NCBI GenBank assembly: GCA_902729315.2
Contig: LR746264.1
Coordinates: forward strand, 5,915,878 to 5,979,877
Length of the DNA stretch: 64,000 bases
Source: Spirodela intermedia
Lineage: Eukaryota; Streptophyta; Magnoliopsida; Alismatales; Araceae
Direction: 5' to 3'
Position numbers and translations under genes: made by a program. Each line of letters opens with the position of its first letter. Positions within the stretch are counted from its first letter, which is position 1. The notes beneath the pieces were generated by a model. It saw only the letters and a list, made by a program, of their open reading frames with translations. It was not told where the DNA came from and made no database searches. Below, one piece after another: positions 37,201 through 48,850 of the stretch.

Positions 37201-40200
37201 TGATTTGGGAGATTTTCTACTGATCACACATTATTTTTCAAGCATACTTCATTAGGGAGAGTTACTATACTTCTAGTTTATGCTGACGACATTATAATTA
37301 CTGGAAGTGATGACATTGAACAAGGAAATTTGAGCAAATATCTTGTCAAAGAATTTAATATCAAGACTTTGGGTTGTCTTAAATATTTTTTAGGCATTGA
37401 AGTGGCTCATTCTTCTAAGGGCATATTCATCTCTCAACGAAAGTATGTGGCAGATCTTCTAAAGGATACTGGAAAGTTTGCATGCAAACCACCTAGCACC
37501 CCCCTTAATCCTAACCACAAACTTAGTGTTGGTAAAGGGGAGGAGTGTATTGATCGAGAAATGTATCAATGTCTTATTGGACGATTGATATATCTCACAC
37601 ACACTAGACCTGACATCTCATATGTAGTTAGTCTCTTAAGTCAGTTCATGCATCGACCAACTGAATCCCATCTTCATGCTGCCTATCAGGTGTTACACTA
37701 CTTAAAGGGAACTCCTGAAAAGGCATTCTCTTCAAACGTGGTGATAAAGTAACAATTGAGATGTATGTTGATGCTAACTATGCTGGTTCTCTTTTAGATC
37801 GTCGGTCAACCTCAGGTCTTATGATGTTTATGGGAGGAAATTTGGTTACTTGGCACAACAAGAAACAGAATGTGGCTGCTCGTTCAAGTGTAGAAGCAGA
37901 ATTCAAGGCACTTACGCATGGAATATATGAACTACTTTGGGTGAAGATTTTACTCACTGACCTAAAGATTCCCATTTCAGGTCCTATGAAGCTCTACTGT
38001 GACAATAAATCTACAATTAATCTTGTGCATAATCCCATTCAACATGATCGCACAAAGCATGTGGAGATAGACCGTCACCTTATCAAGGAAAACTTGGAAT
38101 CTAAAGAAATCTGTATTCCCTACATCTCCACTCAACATCAACTAGCTGATTTGCTAACAAAAGGTGTTTCTGCGACTCAACTACAACAAGTGCGCTCCAA
38201 GTTGGGAATGGATGATATCCACTCACCAACTTGAGGAGGAGTGTTGAAATATAATATAAATATTGCATTAGTAGTTGGGTGAGGTGTATCACGTGCTTCA
38301 CTTAAAGAAGCATGTGAACATCTGTTGTATGTCTCGGGATGTAAGGCTCTATGTCTAGAACCTTCTCCTATGGATCTATTATAAATAACAGACCCCTGTT
38401 TTGATGTAAAGTGTCTTCTTAAATTCTTTTTCCTGATGTGTGGTGAATAGAAGCCCTTTTTTTTCTTCCACGAGAAGATCTGTCATTCTTCAAGAAACGA
38501 ACGAACTAGAGGAAATTCAACACTCTCCAACAAAACAAGTTGGAAGCTACCATTCCAAGAAAATTGCTGCCATGATCTCTCAATTGGCATGCTCAAGCAC
38601 CTCAGATTAAACTGTAATAAAAATTTCTCCTAAATCATAACACAACACAAGACATAAGTTAAATAAAACAGTTTCTTATTAACTCATCATGAAAAAATCA
38701 TTTATCCCATCTGCTCGACCAATGCCACATATCATCCAGAAAGGTTTCTTGCACCTCAGGTTCATCCTTAGAGTTTCTCTGGTCGGTCATTCGGTGTCAT
38801 ATTTAGAGAGTCAAACCACTCACAACAAGAATATCAATATTTTTTAGATAATATTCATAATGAGTGTTATACAATTATGTAGCACATCTGCCAGCAGTTA
38901 ATCAATACCAGATTAGGTTCTGCTTTAGTTGCCACTAAGCCATGAAATACAGTTAAATGTCGAGTAGAATGGCTCTCTTACTTAAAAGGACAAACAACTG
39001 CCGATACTACCGGACTGCATCTATTGATAATAGGATCTCTTTAGTAGTTTGCAGTTCTCGGTAACATAAAACGTTTAATATTAATGGTCATCTCTTATCA
39101 AAAAACAAACATTAACCTCTCAAGAGCCACATCTGTGGATACAACCTGATGATATTATACTGTGGTTTAGACTTTCGTTGTATGTAATCATCTTTCCATC
39201 TTGGTGACTATGTTGGGCACCGTCTCTTTTGATTCTCATTTTCTTAAGTAATATGGTCCGACTTTCTCAATCGTTTTCTCCAACAATAATATTTTGAAGG
39301 TGTCACCATTCGTGTTCATTTCTGTACCTAAAAAAAATCCAATTATTTTTTTTTGTCACCTGAGGATGATCAAGATAAATTTTTTATGGGTACGAATTTC
39401 AGTATCTGGAAGAAACTTTGCAGCAATATCATACCAATGCAGTCCAAGTGATTGTAACGGTTATTACAAACTGAGTGTAATTATTTATACATAGAGATTA
39501 AACACTCTCGTAAGAAGGATATTACCTTCCATTTAATGACGTTAGTTTGGTCGAAATACATTAAATTTGAACTTTGGTAAGCAGACCATATCATTCTTGC
39601 CTGCAACATTTTCTAAAAACATAAATTTTAAGTCATAAAAGTTAAACAGGATCTGAAGATTGTCATTTCTGCTTTTCTAGAATGATGGATTACTCAGCAG
39701 CGTTCACTATAATGACAAGAAATTACAAGCTTTAACAGCTGCAGACCCACTGAAGTGGCGTGATTTTAACCAGGCTTGGATACTAAAAAGGCCCAGAAGC
39801 CAAAGGTCAGCCTAGTACAAGCCGGTCATATAGTTATAGAATAAGATATATGAACTTTGATTTCTAGTGACACTCTTCACTTAGAATTTATGTTGCATCC
39901 TATACATCAAAAGTCATCATAAAATAAGACTACATTAACACCTAATCATAAAGCCTAAAGACTTCAAAATAGAACTCACATACCTCCAAGGCATTTCATT
40001 GAATTTTGTGACACCAACAGATGACACAAGGACTAATCTCTGTATTTTTTGAGGCAATGCCAACACTAGGTTCCGAACTCCCTCCCAGTCTTCAAAAGAA
40101 AACAAAGGAAAGCAGTTATATGTAATTTTTGGCTCATTTTATGGATTTTCACCTGGTATGAAAGTCATGGAATATGCAAACCTAAAAATATCTTACTTTA

Positions 40201-43200
40201 AAAGGGATGGATGTTGATTATGATGGAACGTGCATTAAAGATGTAAATGACAGAAAATTTTACGACCAAACATTTAATCTAATGCATCTTAAAGTGTTCG
40301 CAATGTTTCACTGAATCCCAATCAAGATACTCTTCTGCTAAAAATGAATATTGAAACTGATTTGGACCTTGAGTTAATGAGTTATATAGATCAAAGCCCT
40401 TTGAGATGATACCAAACTGAGGGTTTCATTAAATTATAATTTTGTACAAGCAGTTTTTAATGCTTTGAGCTGATTCTATGTGTAAAAAAGAATGTGAGAA
40501 ATCCCCTAACTTTTTACCCCACTTGTTCTTCAACCGAAGAGAAGGAAAAACAAATAAAGGGAAGAGAGAAGAAAAAACCCCGGAAGGAACAGGAAGAGGA
40601 AAGCCTAATGGCCCAACATTGATGACTGAAATCTGGGCACATCCGAGCCCAAATTGTGATGAATAAGAAGTGTGATAGTGAAAGGAAAGGGTGAAATGAA
40701 CGTGATGTAACACCCCAGTTCCAAGCTATGTGTACCTCATGACAATTAAATGGGGAAAAGATAATGGGAAAAGAAGAAGAAGAAAAAATAAAAAGGAGAA
40801 AAAAATGATTAATTTGTCTGACACTGAGATTGAGAACAAGGAATGGAGAGATAAAGGGAAGGTAGGAGAATGAAAAGAATTAGAGAAAACCTGTAAGGAA
40901 ACAGACTTCCCTGACTAGCTGGTTGGAGTCTGTCAGTCAGATAATTTCTGGACAGGGAAATTCGCATTAGTTAATATATATCTGATGTCAAGCTTGAAAT
41001 AGGATGAAAAATTTTGTGGATCTTCATATGGATACGAGAGAAAATACAAAATGAGTTGGATGTGACTTGGTGAATCTGCAGTTATGAAGCTAAACATATG
41101 ACTGCTGGAATGTATAAAAAGGTATGATGCACTGATTCAACTTGAAATTGCAAGAGAAACCTCAAAGAATAATAGTGTTATGAGACCAATCTTGACAGAT
41201 CTCATCTAAGGTGTTGATATAAGATTCTATAGCAATAGCAGGGGATCTTCTCCGAACTCGAATAAAACCCTTTATTTTCGTAGAAAAGAGAAGGTGCTTT
41301 AGTATGAACCTCTGAATTTTTAAAATCTTGATTACTTTTATGAAGATTCATTGTTGTGAAACCTAGGCATCTTAGGAAAATATTGAATAAATAGAAATTA
41401 GAAGTAAATCATACCTACTTTTTCCGGTGAATTATCACCATCCCAGCGCCTTGAAGGAAAAGCTGTCGTACCAGTGCAGCAAATTACATGCGTAACTCCC
41501 TAGAAACAAAAGTCCTACATTTTGATTTGAATGGGCACTAAAAATCACATAAATGATACGCAAATCTTGGCCTTCTGGCAGATCCACGTCAAAGGCTGAC
41601 CTCAAACATGACAGGATCCATGTCAAGTGGGTTCCTTGTATCCCCTTTGCAGATCTGTTGCTTGGCATAATCGAATAGAAAATTACCAGATAAACTTTAA
41701 GTGTACAAAGAAAAAGGATAGGACCAGAAATAACTGATGACACCTGCACGCATTTCTGTACCTTAAAATTGTCCTCATCTTGTCTTCCAAATAATAATGC
41801 TGCCTTCTCAGGATCTCGTACAAGGAGGCGTGATTTAATGTTTCTTTTAAGCAAGGATGCTACCACCAGCTGCCCTGAAAGATATGAAAGTTGATCACCT
41901 TAAATCAGGCACTAGGACATGTCAGCTTTTAGCAATGAAATTGATTAATTTAAAGGTGAGGCCCATGTATTCCTTGGTGTTCCATTTCCCTCTACCAACA
42001 CTTATGGGACTGACACACGCCAAATCTTATTCACCTGGTTCAACATAGATATGGAAGAGACACAAATCAACAAACATATGTGGAACCACGTGTAACCAAT
42101 GTTAAAAATCTGAACTTTGATAACAGACGTGGGATAAAACAGAGTGATGGTAGTCTCTCCATGTTATATGGAGCTTACAAACCCAAATCCACCTTGCACT
42201 TGTTGGAGAGTTCCATTTCTTTACAGGACCCACTGTTTTCGTACTTAGTGGCCTTAGCATGTTCATGTATTTTTCAGATCATTTATCTGATATATCCTGG
42301 GGAAAATAACTTCAAATTATACACTTTGATAGTAAGGCTTATTTTCCTTGTTCTAGATCTTTGACAAATATACTGAAGAGATTGTTTATTCAGGTAGGAA
42401 ACTATCATCAATCCGTACGGTCCACTGTTCTTTTACCTGGTGACATTCACATGTTCTTTTTTTTTATTAGGTCACTCAAAAGATATGAGTTTATTTTGGG
42501 AAGTAACTTCACAAAACATAACTTTCTAAATGACCATTAATTACATAGAAAAAAAATCAAGCATGTCATTACTTCGAAAAAATAAGTTCTGCTAATTACA
42601 GGTCGCTAGCTATGTCATTGAAAGAAGCTGTGCTTGCTATCTCATGAATTGCATTGGTTCATTCTTCTTGAATAATCAAATTTATTCTTTTTTGAAAAGA
42701 ATCACAAAAACGAATGTTAAAAAACTTTTCCTATTTACTATTTAATAGGTCAGCTCAAGTATAGCAGACTGAAAGCACACTTTAAGGCTTCCTACAGCAT
42801 CAATCTTTCTTCTATAATACGACTCAGGACAGGGAGAGAGATATTGTTCAAACAACACTATTGCTGAAAATCCGACAGTACCAGCCAGAGATGACATTAC
42901 TATTCCGGCCTTCTAATATTTCCTAAAATTTCTTGATCCTGACTTTTCAAATTGACAAAGCTATGCTGGAAATTTAAGGTTCTGCACTCTAAGATACATG
43001 CCATAAGATTAGAAATCAATTCTATGATAGGCTTTCTCAAAATCCATCTCAACTGTATTACACTATTTTCTTTTGCTGATGTTGCCTTTGTAGCCAATGG
43101 AAAAACCTTGATAGTATATCTATGTTCTTAAGGTTTACTAATCACTATCATTTAATTTTTGCAAGACCATTTTCATCGATTCTTCTAGCATTCTGTTATG

Positions 43201-44335
43201 ATCCTATATCATCCGATCAGCAAAGGAATAGGCATGAAATCCATCACATCGTCAATACCATTACTCATAGATAAAAATACCAGGTTTGTATAGGACTTAA
43301 AAAAGATAGATTGATGATAGAATTCCATTCTCAAAACGTTTATCTGGAAGTCACCAACAGTCAAGACTTGTTTTCCTCCACACACTATCCATATAATTCA
43401 TAATTTTATTTTCATAAATGGTGATTGGACGTGGAGACACATTTGTTTTTGAATTTCAATGTGGCGCGTTTACTTAACTTCGCTATCGAAAAAAATAAAA
43501 GAAAAGTGATGATAGGCATTTGAGAGGCTATCTGCCAGGACATACATAAAAAAACTCATACACGGGGAACAACTTTGAAAATATGTAACATATCGGAAAC
43601 ATTAAGCTGCAATCCACGCACCAGACTAATAAATCATAGTTTACAGTTTGTAAATCTTCAACGCAATCATCTTTGTTACTGACGCATTGATGCACGGTCT
43701 CTAAATCTTATGTTCATCACAAAATCATGCAAAAACATTTTCAATAAAACCATGGAAAACCTCACAAGCCCAAATAAATCGAATTCACCACAATTTTCCA
43801 AACCACGGGTTGTCAAAAGCTGAATAGAAAGAGACATCACAGTAGTCCTAACACTGTAGCTTGAGGGAACTTCCGGAATGATCGCCTTCCCGCGAGAAAA
43901 AAATATTTTAATTTGATTAAATATGAGAAAAAAAAATCAGTGACAAGGTTATGATTATAATGGGAATGGTAATGAGCTATAGTTAAGGAAATGCAGACAA
44001 ACGAATACCTAAAGAAGCACGTAAAACATACCCACACCACCACTGGCTCCAACGACAAGGACGTCCTTGGATGGAGGAGGAGAATCATACGGCATCTTCT
44101 CGTCGTCTCTCATCGACGACGGCGTTTGCTCTTCCGTCACTGCGCTACGTACCACTGCGCCTCTTCCAGCACTGCCGACGATGGAGACGCCGGGCAGGGG
44201 CCAAGAAAAGTAGTCATCAGAGAAGCTCGAACGTGGATGACGGGAAAGGAAGGGGCCTCTGGCAGATCTCCGCGAGATCTTTCCTCCAGACTTGGAAATA
44301 TCAAGCATCGGCAGGGAGGCGAGTGCGAGCGCCAT
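31275..44335 (-). CDS. Plastid-type NAD(P)-binding Rossmann-fold protein (NmrA/atypical SDR), nine exons
   Basis: Exons in transcript order are 44335-44032, 41874-41762, 41654-41601, 41499-41415, 40089-39984, 32837-32751, 32661-32564, 31680-31568 and 31334-31275. They join in frame to 339 residues. The first 80 or so residues are Ser/Arg-rich with few acids, like a chloroplast transit peptide. Then comes the dinucleotide-binding strand and loop [11 protein letters not shown] (split by intron 1), [75 protein letters not shown] and [17 protein letters not shown], ending [16 protein letters not shown]. This is a conserved plant and cyanobacterial family without a firmly known reaction; a Tyr-Lys catalytic pair is not evident. 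Intron 5 (7.1 kb) carries an antisense copia element. Intron 1 is 2.2 kb. Confidence 0.92.
33425..33707 (+). repeat. Copia 5' LTR
   Basis: 283 bp, starting TGTTGAAATA and ending TTCAACA. By eye it differs from the 3' LTR at about 19 positions, almost all transitions, plus a poly-T length change. A TATAAATAA motif lies at about 33564. Confidence 0.95.
33708..33720 (+). other. Copia primer binding site
   Basis: TGGTATCAAAGC follows the 5' LTR directly and complements the 3' end of initiator methionine tRNA, with one difference from the common TGGTATCAGAGC. Confidence 0.85.
33933..35050 (+). pseudogene. Copia gag remnant with zinc knuckle
   Basis: The frame opens with ATG at 33933 and is broken by stops at 34038 and 34203, both in the same frame, so these are nonsense changes rather than shifts. 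It then runs open from 34245 with capsid-like sequence and a CX2CX4HX4C zinc knuckle at about 34759-34800. The frame is lost near 35050, where the pol frame begins. Confidence 0.85.
35065..38234 (+). pseudogene. Copia pol remnant (integrase, reverse transcriptase, RNase H)
   Basis: The LGHP motif of the pre-integrase domain falls at about 35458 and integrase core sequence (HSDVWGP) at about 35620. The reverse transcriptase YADD box is at about 37278-37290, and RNase H/tail sequence ([25 protein letters not shown]) at 37761-38234. Stops at 35440 and 35755, further breaks at 35.8-37.2 kb and a frameshift near 37730 prevent a single polyprotein. Confidence 0.9.
38242..38522 (+). repeat. Copia 3' LTR
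   Basis: 281 bp, same termini as the 5' LTR, followed by CTCTC, the second copy of the target site. It begins eight bases after the RNase H stop codon. Confidence 0.95.
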
Positions 44336-44721
44336 CCCAGAAATTCACCGCGACGGCAAATGAGAGTTCGTCACTGAGAGGTCAACTTTCTATCGTCCTC
44401 CGGCTACTACTTACCACGAATCCCTCGCTATGGCGCAAGAACAGGCAGTATACACGTGGAAGAAGATGCTTGGGATAGGGCCAGTGGTACTGGGTTCTTG
44501 GACCTTCGTGTGTGGGGTCCACAAAGGGCGTCGGGATCACGTGGAAGACCACATACCAGAGGACTATGATTATGCTGGCCCACGTGGGATTTTGTCACCA
44601 CCCATTTGGATGATAACCAGCCGCCGACTGGACCTGATTTTCATTACCATCATGGTAGCATTGGTGTGAACAGCTCGCTAATCAGAACTAAGCAGACAAT
44701 TAGGCTCCCCAGGCCCATGTT

Positions 44722-44756
<35 letters not shown>

Positions 44757-46900
44757 CTCCATCTGTCCTCCCTTTCCCTCTCTAGAACTAGAATTGATTT
44801 TCTTATTGTGATTCGGATTATGCTGGTAGAAAAATCAGAGTTTGCTTGAGCCTTACACACAGAAGGACGACCTCATTTTCGACATGTGGACTCCAACTTT
44901 TTTTTATCATCATCAAGATTATAAATTTTGAATGCTAAATAATTCTTCAAGATAAATAATTGTTCATATGCCATTAGCTGGGAGTTTTTGAGGTGTTCAT
45001 CAATGATGACTTTTACATCTCATTTTTGCCTCTTGGATGGCGGTCACATTTACTCTTAAGGGTTTAATAGTCAACTACAAATGAGAGTCGAGTCTTCCAG
45101 GGCCTTGCATACTGTTGATGATTTTAGCAAAAATGTCAAACAGGCATGAAATCGACCCATTTTAGAACCTGACAGATAACTTGTACCTGCGTGCCAACAG
45201 GTCAACCTTGAGAGTCTTTTGATTATCATCATGTTCCTTTATTCGTAGGCTGAGTTCTATTAGACCTAAATCTAATGCTTGACGAACTTTGGTGTAGAAA
45301 AATGGAAATAGAAAGAAAAATTGATCATAATTATGTTATTGTCGCTCTAATGGTTAAATGAAGAAATAAAGAAGGATGCATGTCATCCACTTTAGAACCA
45401 AATGCATGTATGCCAAGTTTTCTGACGTACTAAACAATGGGAACTAACTCGACGTACCACTAAAAATTACTGATGCTGTATACTTAGTTAGGAAAACTTG
45501 GTTGCTATTATATTGCACCAAATATTACACCGGAAATCGCCTCAAAATGCCATCTTCTAGACCAAGATGTTGACCTTAGTATACCGACCTTGAGTGCGCA
45601 GCCATAGAAACCAGTCCTCAATTGGAGCTAGTTTCGCTGCCTCCGCCCTCTCCACCGATGCTTGTCATAACCAATACACAGAGACAGTCTTCTCACAGAT
45701 CCTAAACTGCCCCATGTTTCTCTCCACTCATCACGGAATCTTCCTCCGTATGACAGCGTCGACCTCGTTCACACTCCCCTTCACATTTTGTCGCCCTCTC
45801 AGCGTTTGCCTCGCCAATATCATGGATAATATCTTGCATTCTATCTTTGAAAACCGGATCCCATGTGCTCCTCTTATACCGATTGTATAGATTTCTGACC
45901 CTGTTTTCGGTAAAACGAGTGCAAGTAATTAGTAGTGATGCGATACTGTTCTATTTAAAATATTTCATAAGCAAAATAGAAGGATAATCTCAGCTTGAAA
46001 ATCTCAACAAACAAGTCTTGACCTCTTCAACTCATCAGAAATTTTTATTTTCTTTCGAACTATTCTTACAGTTTATTTTTCTACTGAAATTTATGGTAGA
46101 TGTGAATCAGATAATTTTATCATATTTTCATAAAATGAAAGCTGGAGATCTCCTTTTAATTATGTGACAAATGTCTTGTAATTGGGTTTACTCGCCGAAA
46201 AAGCAGGAGGTTGTTGATTTTTAGAGGTCCAAATATTTTGAACTTAACATAAAGTTTATAAGGGCTAAACAGCTACTGTACATTACGTTATTCCTTTTCT
46301 TTCTCTTGATAATGGTACAGATGTAGTCTTATGAACCAACAAAAAGTTCAACATTAATAAAGAAAGTTATTTAGAAAATGAGTTTTTATTAGGCTTCATT
46401 TTCTTTAAAAGTGAATCAGCATACCCCGTGTTTAGTTGCGACTAAGATGAAAAGAATACTAGAAAAGAAAAAAACCAAAGAAAAGGAGCCCACAACAAAC
46501 AATAGTGTTGGAATTATGCTACATCACCCTTGACCTGCGATGTACAGTGCACATGACTTGTACTACGTTGATGTGCTCTTGACAAATTGTGAGCTAGTCA
46601 TCAGATCATCACAAGTTACCACTGTAATGGTCTAAAGAATCCTTTTTTTGACTATTGTAGTCCAAAATGAAGGATTTTTTTTGTAAATTCAGAAAACACA
46701 CAAAGCATTTCAAAACCCTTTTACATCCTTTTGGGCCATCTCACACAAATTTTCAGCACCTCCACGACAACCAAACAGTGGAATCAAATTTTGATCTCCA
46801 TCAACAATAGCCTTTACCTATGGCCAGCTTGACGGCCTAGGACATTGGGCTGGCACCGCAGGCAAAGCTCTATCATCAGGTCTATGGAAATCTTTATCGG
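44336..46900. other. Spacer upstream of the Rossmann-protein gene
   Basis: The first 150 bases should hold that gene's promoter on the minus strand. A (TC)n tract at 44725-44752 is the only clear landmark. The rest is AT-rich with no supported gene. Confidence 0.5.
44725..44752. repeat. (TC)n microsatellite
   Basis: About fourteen TC units, 390 bp upstream of the minus-strand start codon at 44335. Confidence 0.9.
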
Positions 46901-46949
46901 AGAGTATGAAGAACTGTAGCTCCTCATTAGTACTGGTGCAGATTCCTAT

Positions 46950-47420
46950 GTAGTGGAAAGTCAGTGTCTTTGGTCAACCTTCGTCTTTAAGTAACTAATT
47001 TTAATTACTTCAAAGATTTATATGATGGATACATGAAAAAGTGGCCCGCCAATCCAATGATCTCATAGACAAATAATTTTGATTTCATGAAAATCAGTCA
47101 TGCTTTCAAATAATTTAGTTGGGTGAAGAGTTAATCCATGAGTAGCAACAAAGAAAATTAGGAGAATATTCTGGGCATGGTATAACTCCAGCTAATAGAA
47201 GAATACTACTATTGGCCACAATTGAAGGAAGTTACAGGAAACCATGTTCAAACTTGTCAAATATGTCAATTAGAACTTGACTGTGTACAACATCACTAAT
47301 TCTAGAAACATTGTAGGCGGGGACATCAATGGATTTTATTCTAAGGCTACAATGTTCGGTGATTGTTTTCTTAGTTTTGTATCATTTCTCTAAGATGTTA
47401 CACTTTAGTTCTTACAAGAA
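46950..47420 (+). pseudogene. Decayed Ty3/gypsy integrase fragment
   Basis: In shifting frames the plus strand still reads YYWPQLKE...CQICQ at about 47205-47280 (the second half of the integrase HHCC zinc finger). It then reads SMDFI...VLYHFSKMLHF at about 47325-47405 (the start of the integrase core). Frame breaks and stops are frequent. No matching LTR pair was found, so this is an old fragment. Confidence 0.6.
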
Positions 47421-47639
47421 AATAATATAATATAAGTTGCTAGCCTATTTTCATGCTATAACACCTAATTGACATAGAATTGGCTTGTCATATTTGTGTT
47501 TTACTCTTTGCTAAAGATTTGATTAATGCTTCAAACTTTACTAATACCACTCTAAAACTAATGGCAAAACTAAGGTGTTAAATGAGATGCTTAGTAATTT
47601 GATTTGCTATATTTCAGGAGAGAAATCAAAGTACATGGA

Positions 47640-48850
47640 CTTATCTCAAGAAGAATTTTATGACAGATTGGTGGGGAACGGGACCTGTCTCCACCACTGC
47701 ACGAGCTCGAGGCGATAGAGGAGACCCTGCCCTCACGTGTCCAGCCAGATCGAGGAGCACGAGCAAAGACGAAGGACCCCCGGTTCCGCTATACTGCCTG
47801 AGGTGTCTTTAGGTTTTCCACGTCTTATGCTCTCTTCGCTCGTTTCCCGCATCTGTGAGCCGTGTGGGTTCTAGTTCTACTCCGTGCGGGGACCTCCCAT
47901 CCCTAGGGTCCGTGTTGGGCCCATGGCGGGGATGTGAAGGCCCATTTCCCTTCGTTTTCTTTTCTTTCTTCTCTTCTCCTCTTGGGTCATACATGTTTGG
48001 GCCCAATTGGAGAAGAGGGCGTCCTTCCTTTCCTCACCTCTCTTCTCTATTGGGCCATCCTCGTTTGGGCCCAATGGGAGAGGAGGGCCCATTTTGGACT
48101 CTGTGTGTGCTCCCTTTTTGGGGCTTTGGCGTCTTGGGCCTCAAGCGTGGCCTTCCACCCTTGGCCCATTTGGGGCCCTATATTACGGGTGGAGAGCCAG
48201 CCCCAAGGACAGAGTCGTCATCTTTAGGAGAAAGTATGTTTTGGTTGAGAATCTCGTTCCAAGAGGACAAAAGAGAAAGGGGATCACCGCCAGGTCGCCG
48301 CCGCTGCTTCCAGGCCGTCAGCAGCCCATCGAGCCGCCGCCAGGTCGCCGTCACCGCTACCGGACTATCAGCACCCGCCGTGCCTCCGCTAGTGCGCCAA
48401 CCCCGCACGCCTGCCAACTGCGGACGCCCGCCGAGTGCTCAACCGTGCATTCGTCTCGCGACTGTTACGGCACTTCCGCGTGCGCGTTGCATACCGGCCT
48501 GCGTGCCACCGCGCCTGCCCCTCGGAGCTCGCCATTGCGCCTGACCTAGGGGCGCCTACCTGAGCGCCCCAGCCACTTGGTTGTGCCCCTTCCTCTGACC
48601 CTGTCCTAGCCCATACTACTGAGCCCAGCCAAGCCCAGCCGATATCCACTGGAGGGGGGGTCATTGATTCATCCCAATCCCTCCCAGAGAGCGCCAAACC
48701 ACCGGAACGCCTGTTCACAGTGTCAGCTGGACGCCTTGCCGCACACCGACCAGACCTCTGCCCTGCAGGTTAGCTCTCATGCCCTTTCCTCCAAGTCATT
48801 TACTACGTTGACTCCACCGCTGTCGGACCTAGCTAGGTAAGAACGGGTTA
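47640..48850. other. GC-rich segment of unknown origin
   Basis: Strongly GC-rich and CpG-rich compared with both flanks, with several TGGGCC motifs. A phrase TTTGGGCCCAAT followed by a GAGAGGAGGG-like run is duplicated at about 67-bp spacing (47998 and 48065). Open frames up to 229 codons exist on both strands but look like a by-product of composition. It directly follows the gypsy integrase remnant and could be the element's terminal region or LTR, which is unproven. Confidence 0.4.

Larger units (their letters stand above)
33425..38522 (+). mobile_element. Full-length, inactivated Ty1/copia LTR retrotransposon
   Basis: The element is 5098 bp, with LTRs 33425-33707 and 38242-38522, both TG...CA. 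It is flanked by a perfect 5-bp target duplication CTCTC (33420-33424 and 38523-38527). The primer binding site TGGTATCAAAGC at 33708 fits initiator Met tRNA, and a purine-rich GAGGAGGAG tract precedes the 3' LTR. Gene order gag, integrase, reverse transcriptase, RNase H marks copia. It lies in intron 5 of the Rossmann-protein gene, on the opposite strand. Several stops and frameshifts make it non-autonomous. Confidence 0.96.

Noticed and set aside
47855-48544. 229-codon plus-strand frame in the GC-rich block
   Set aside because: Overlapping frames on both strands are equally open, the sequence is Pro/Arg low complexity, and a nearby gypsy relic suggests transposon context.
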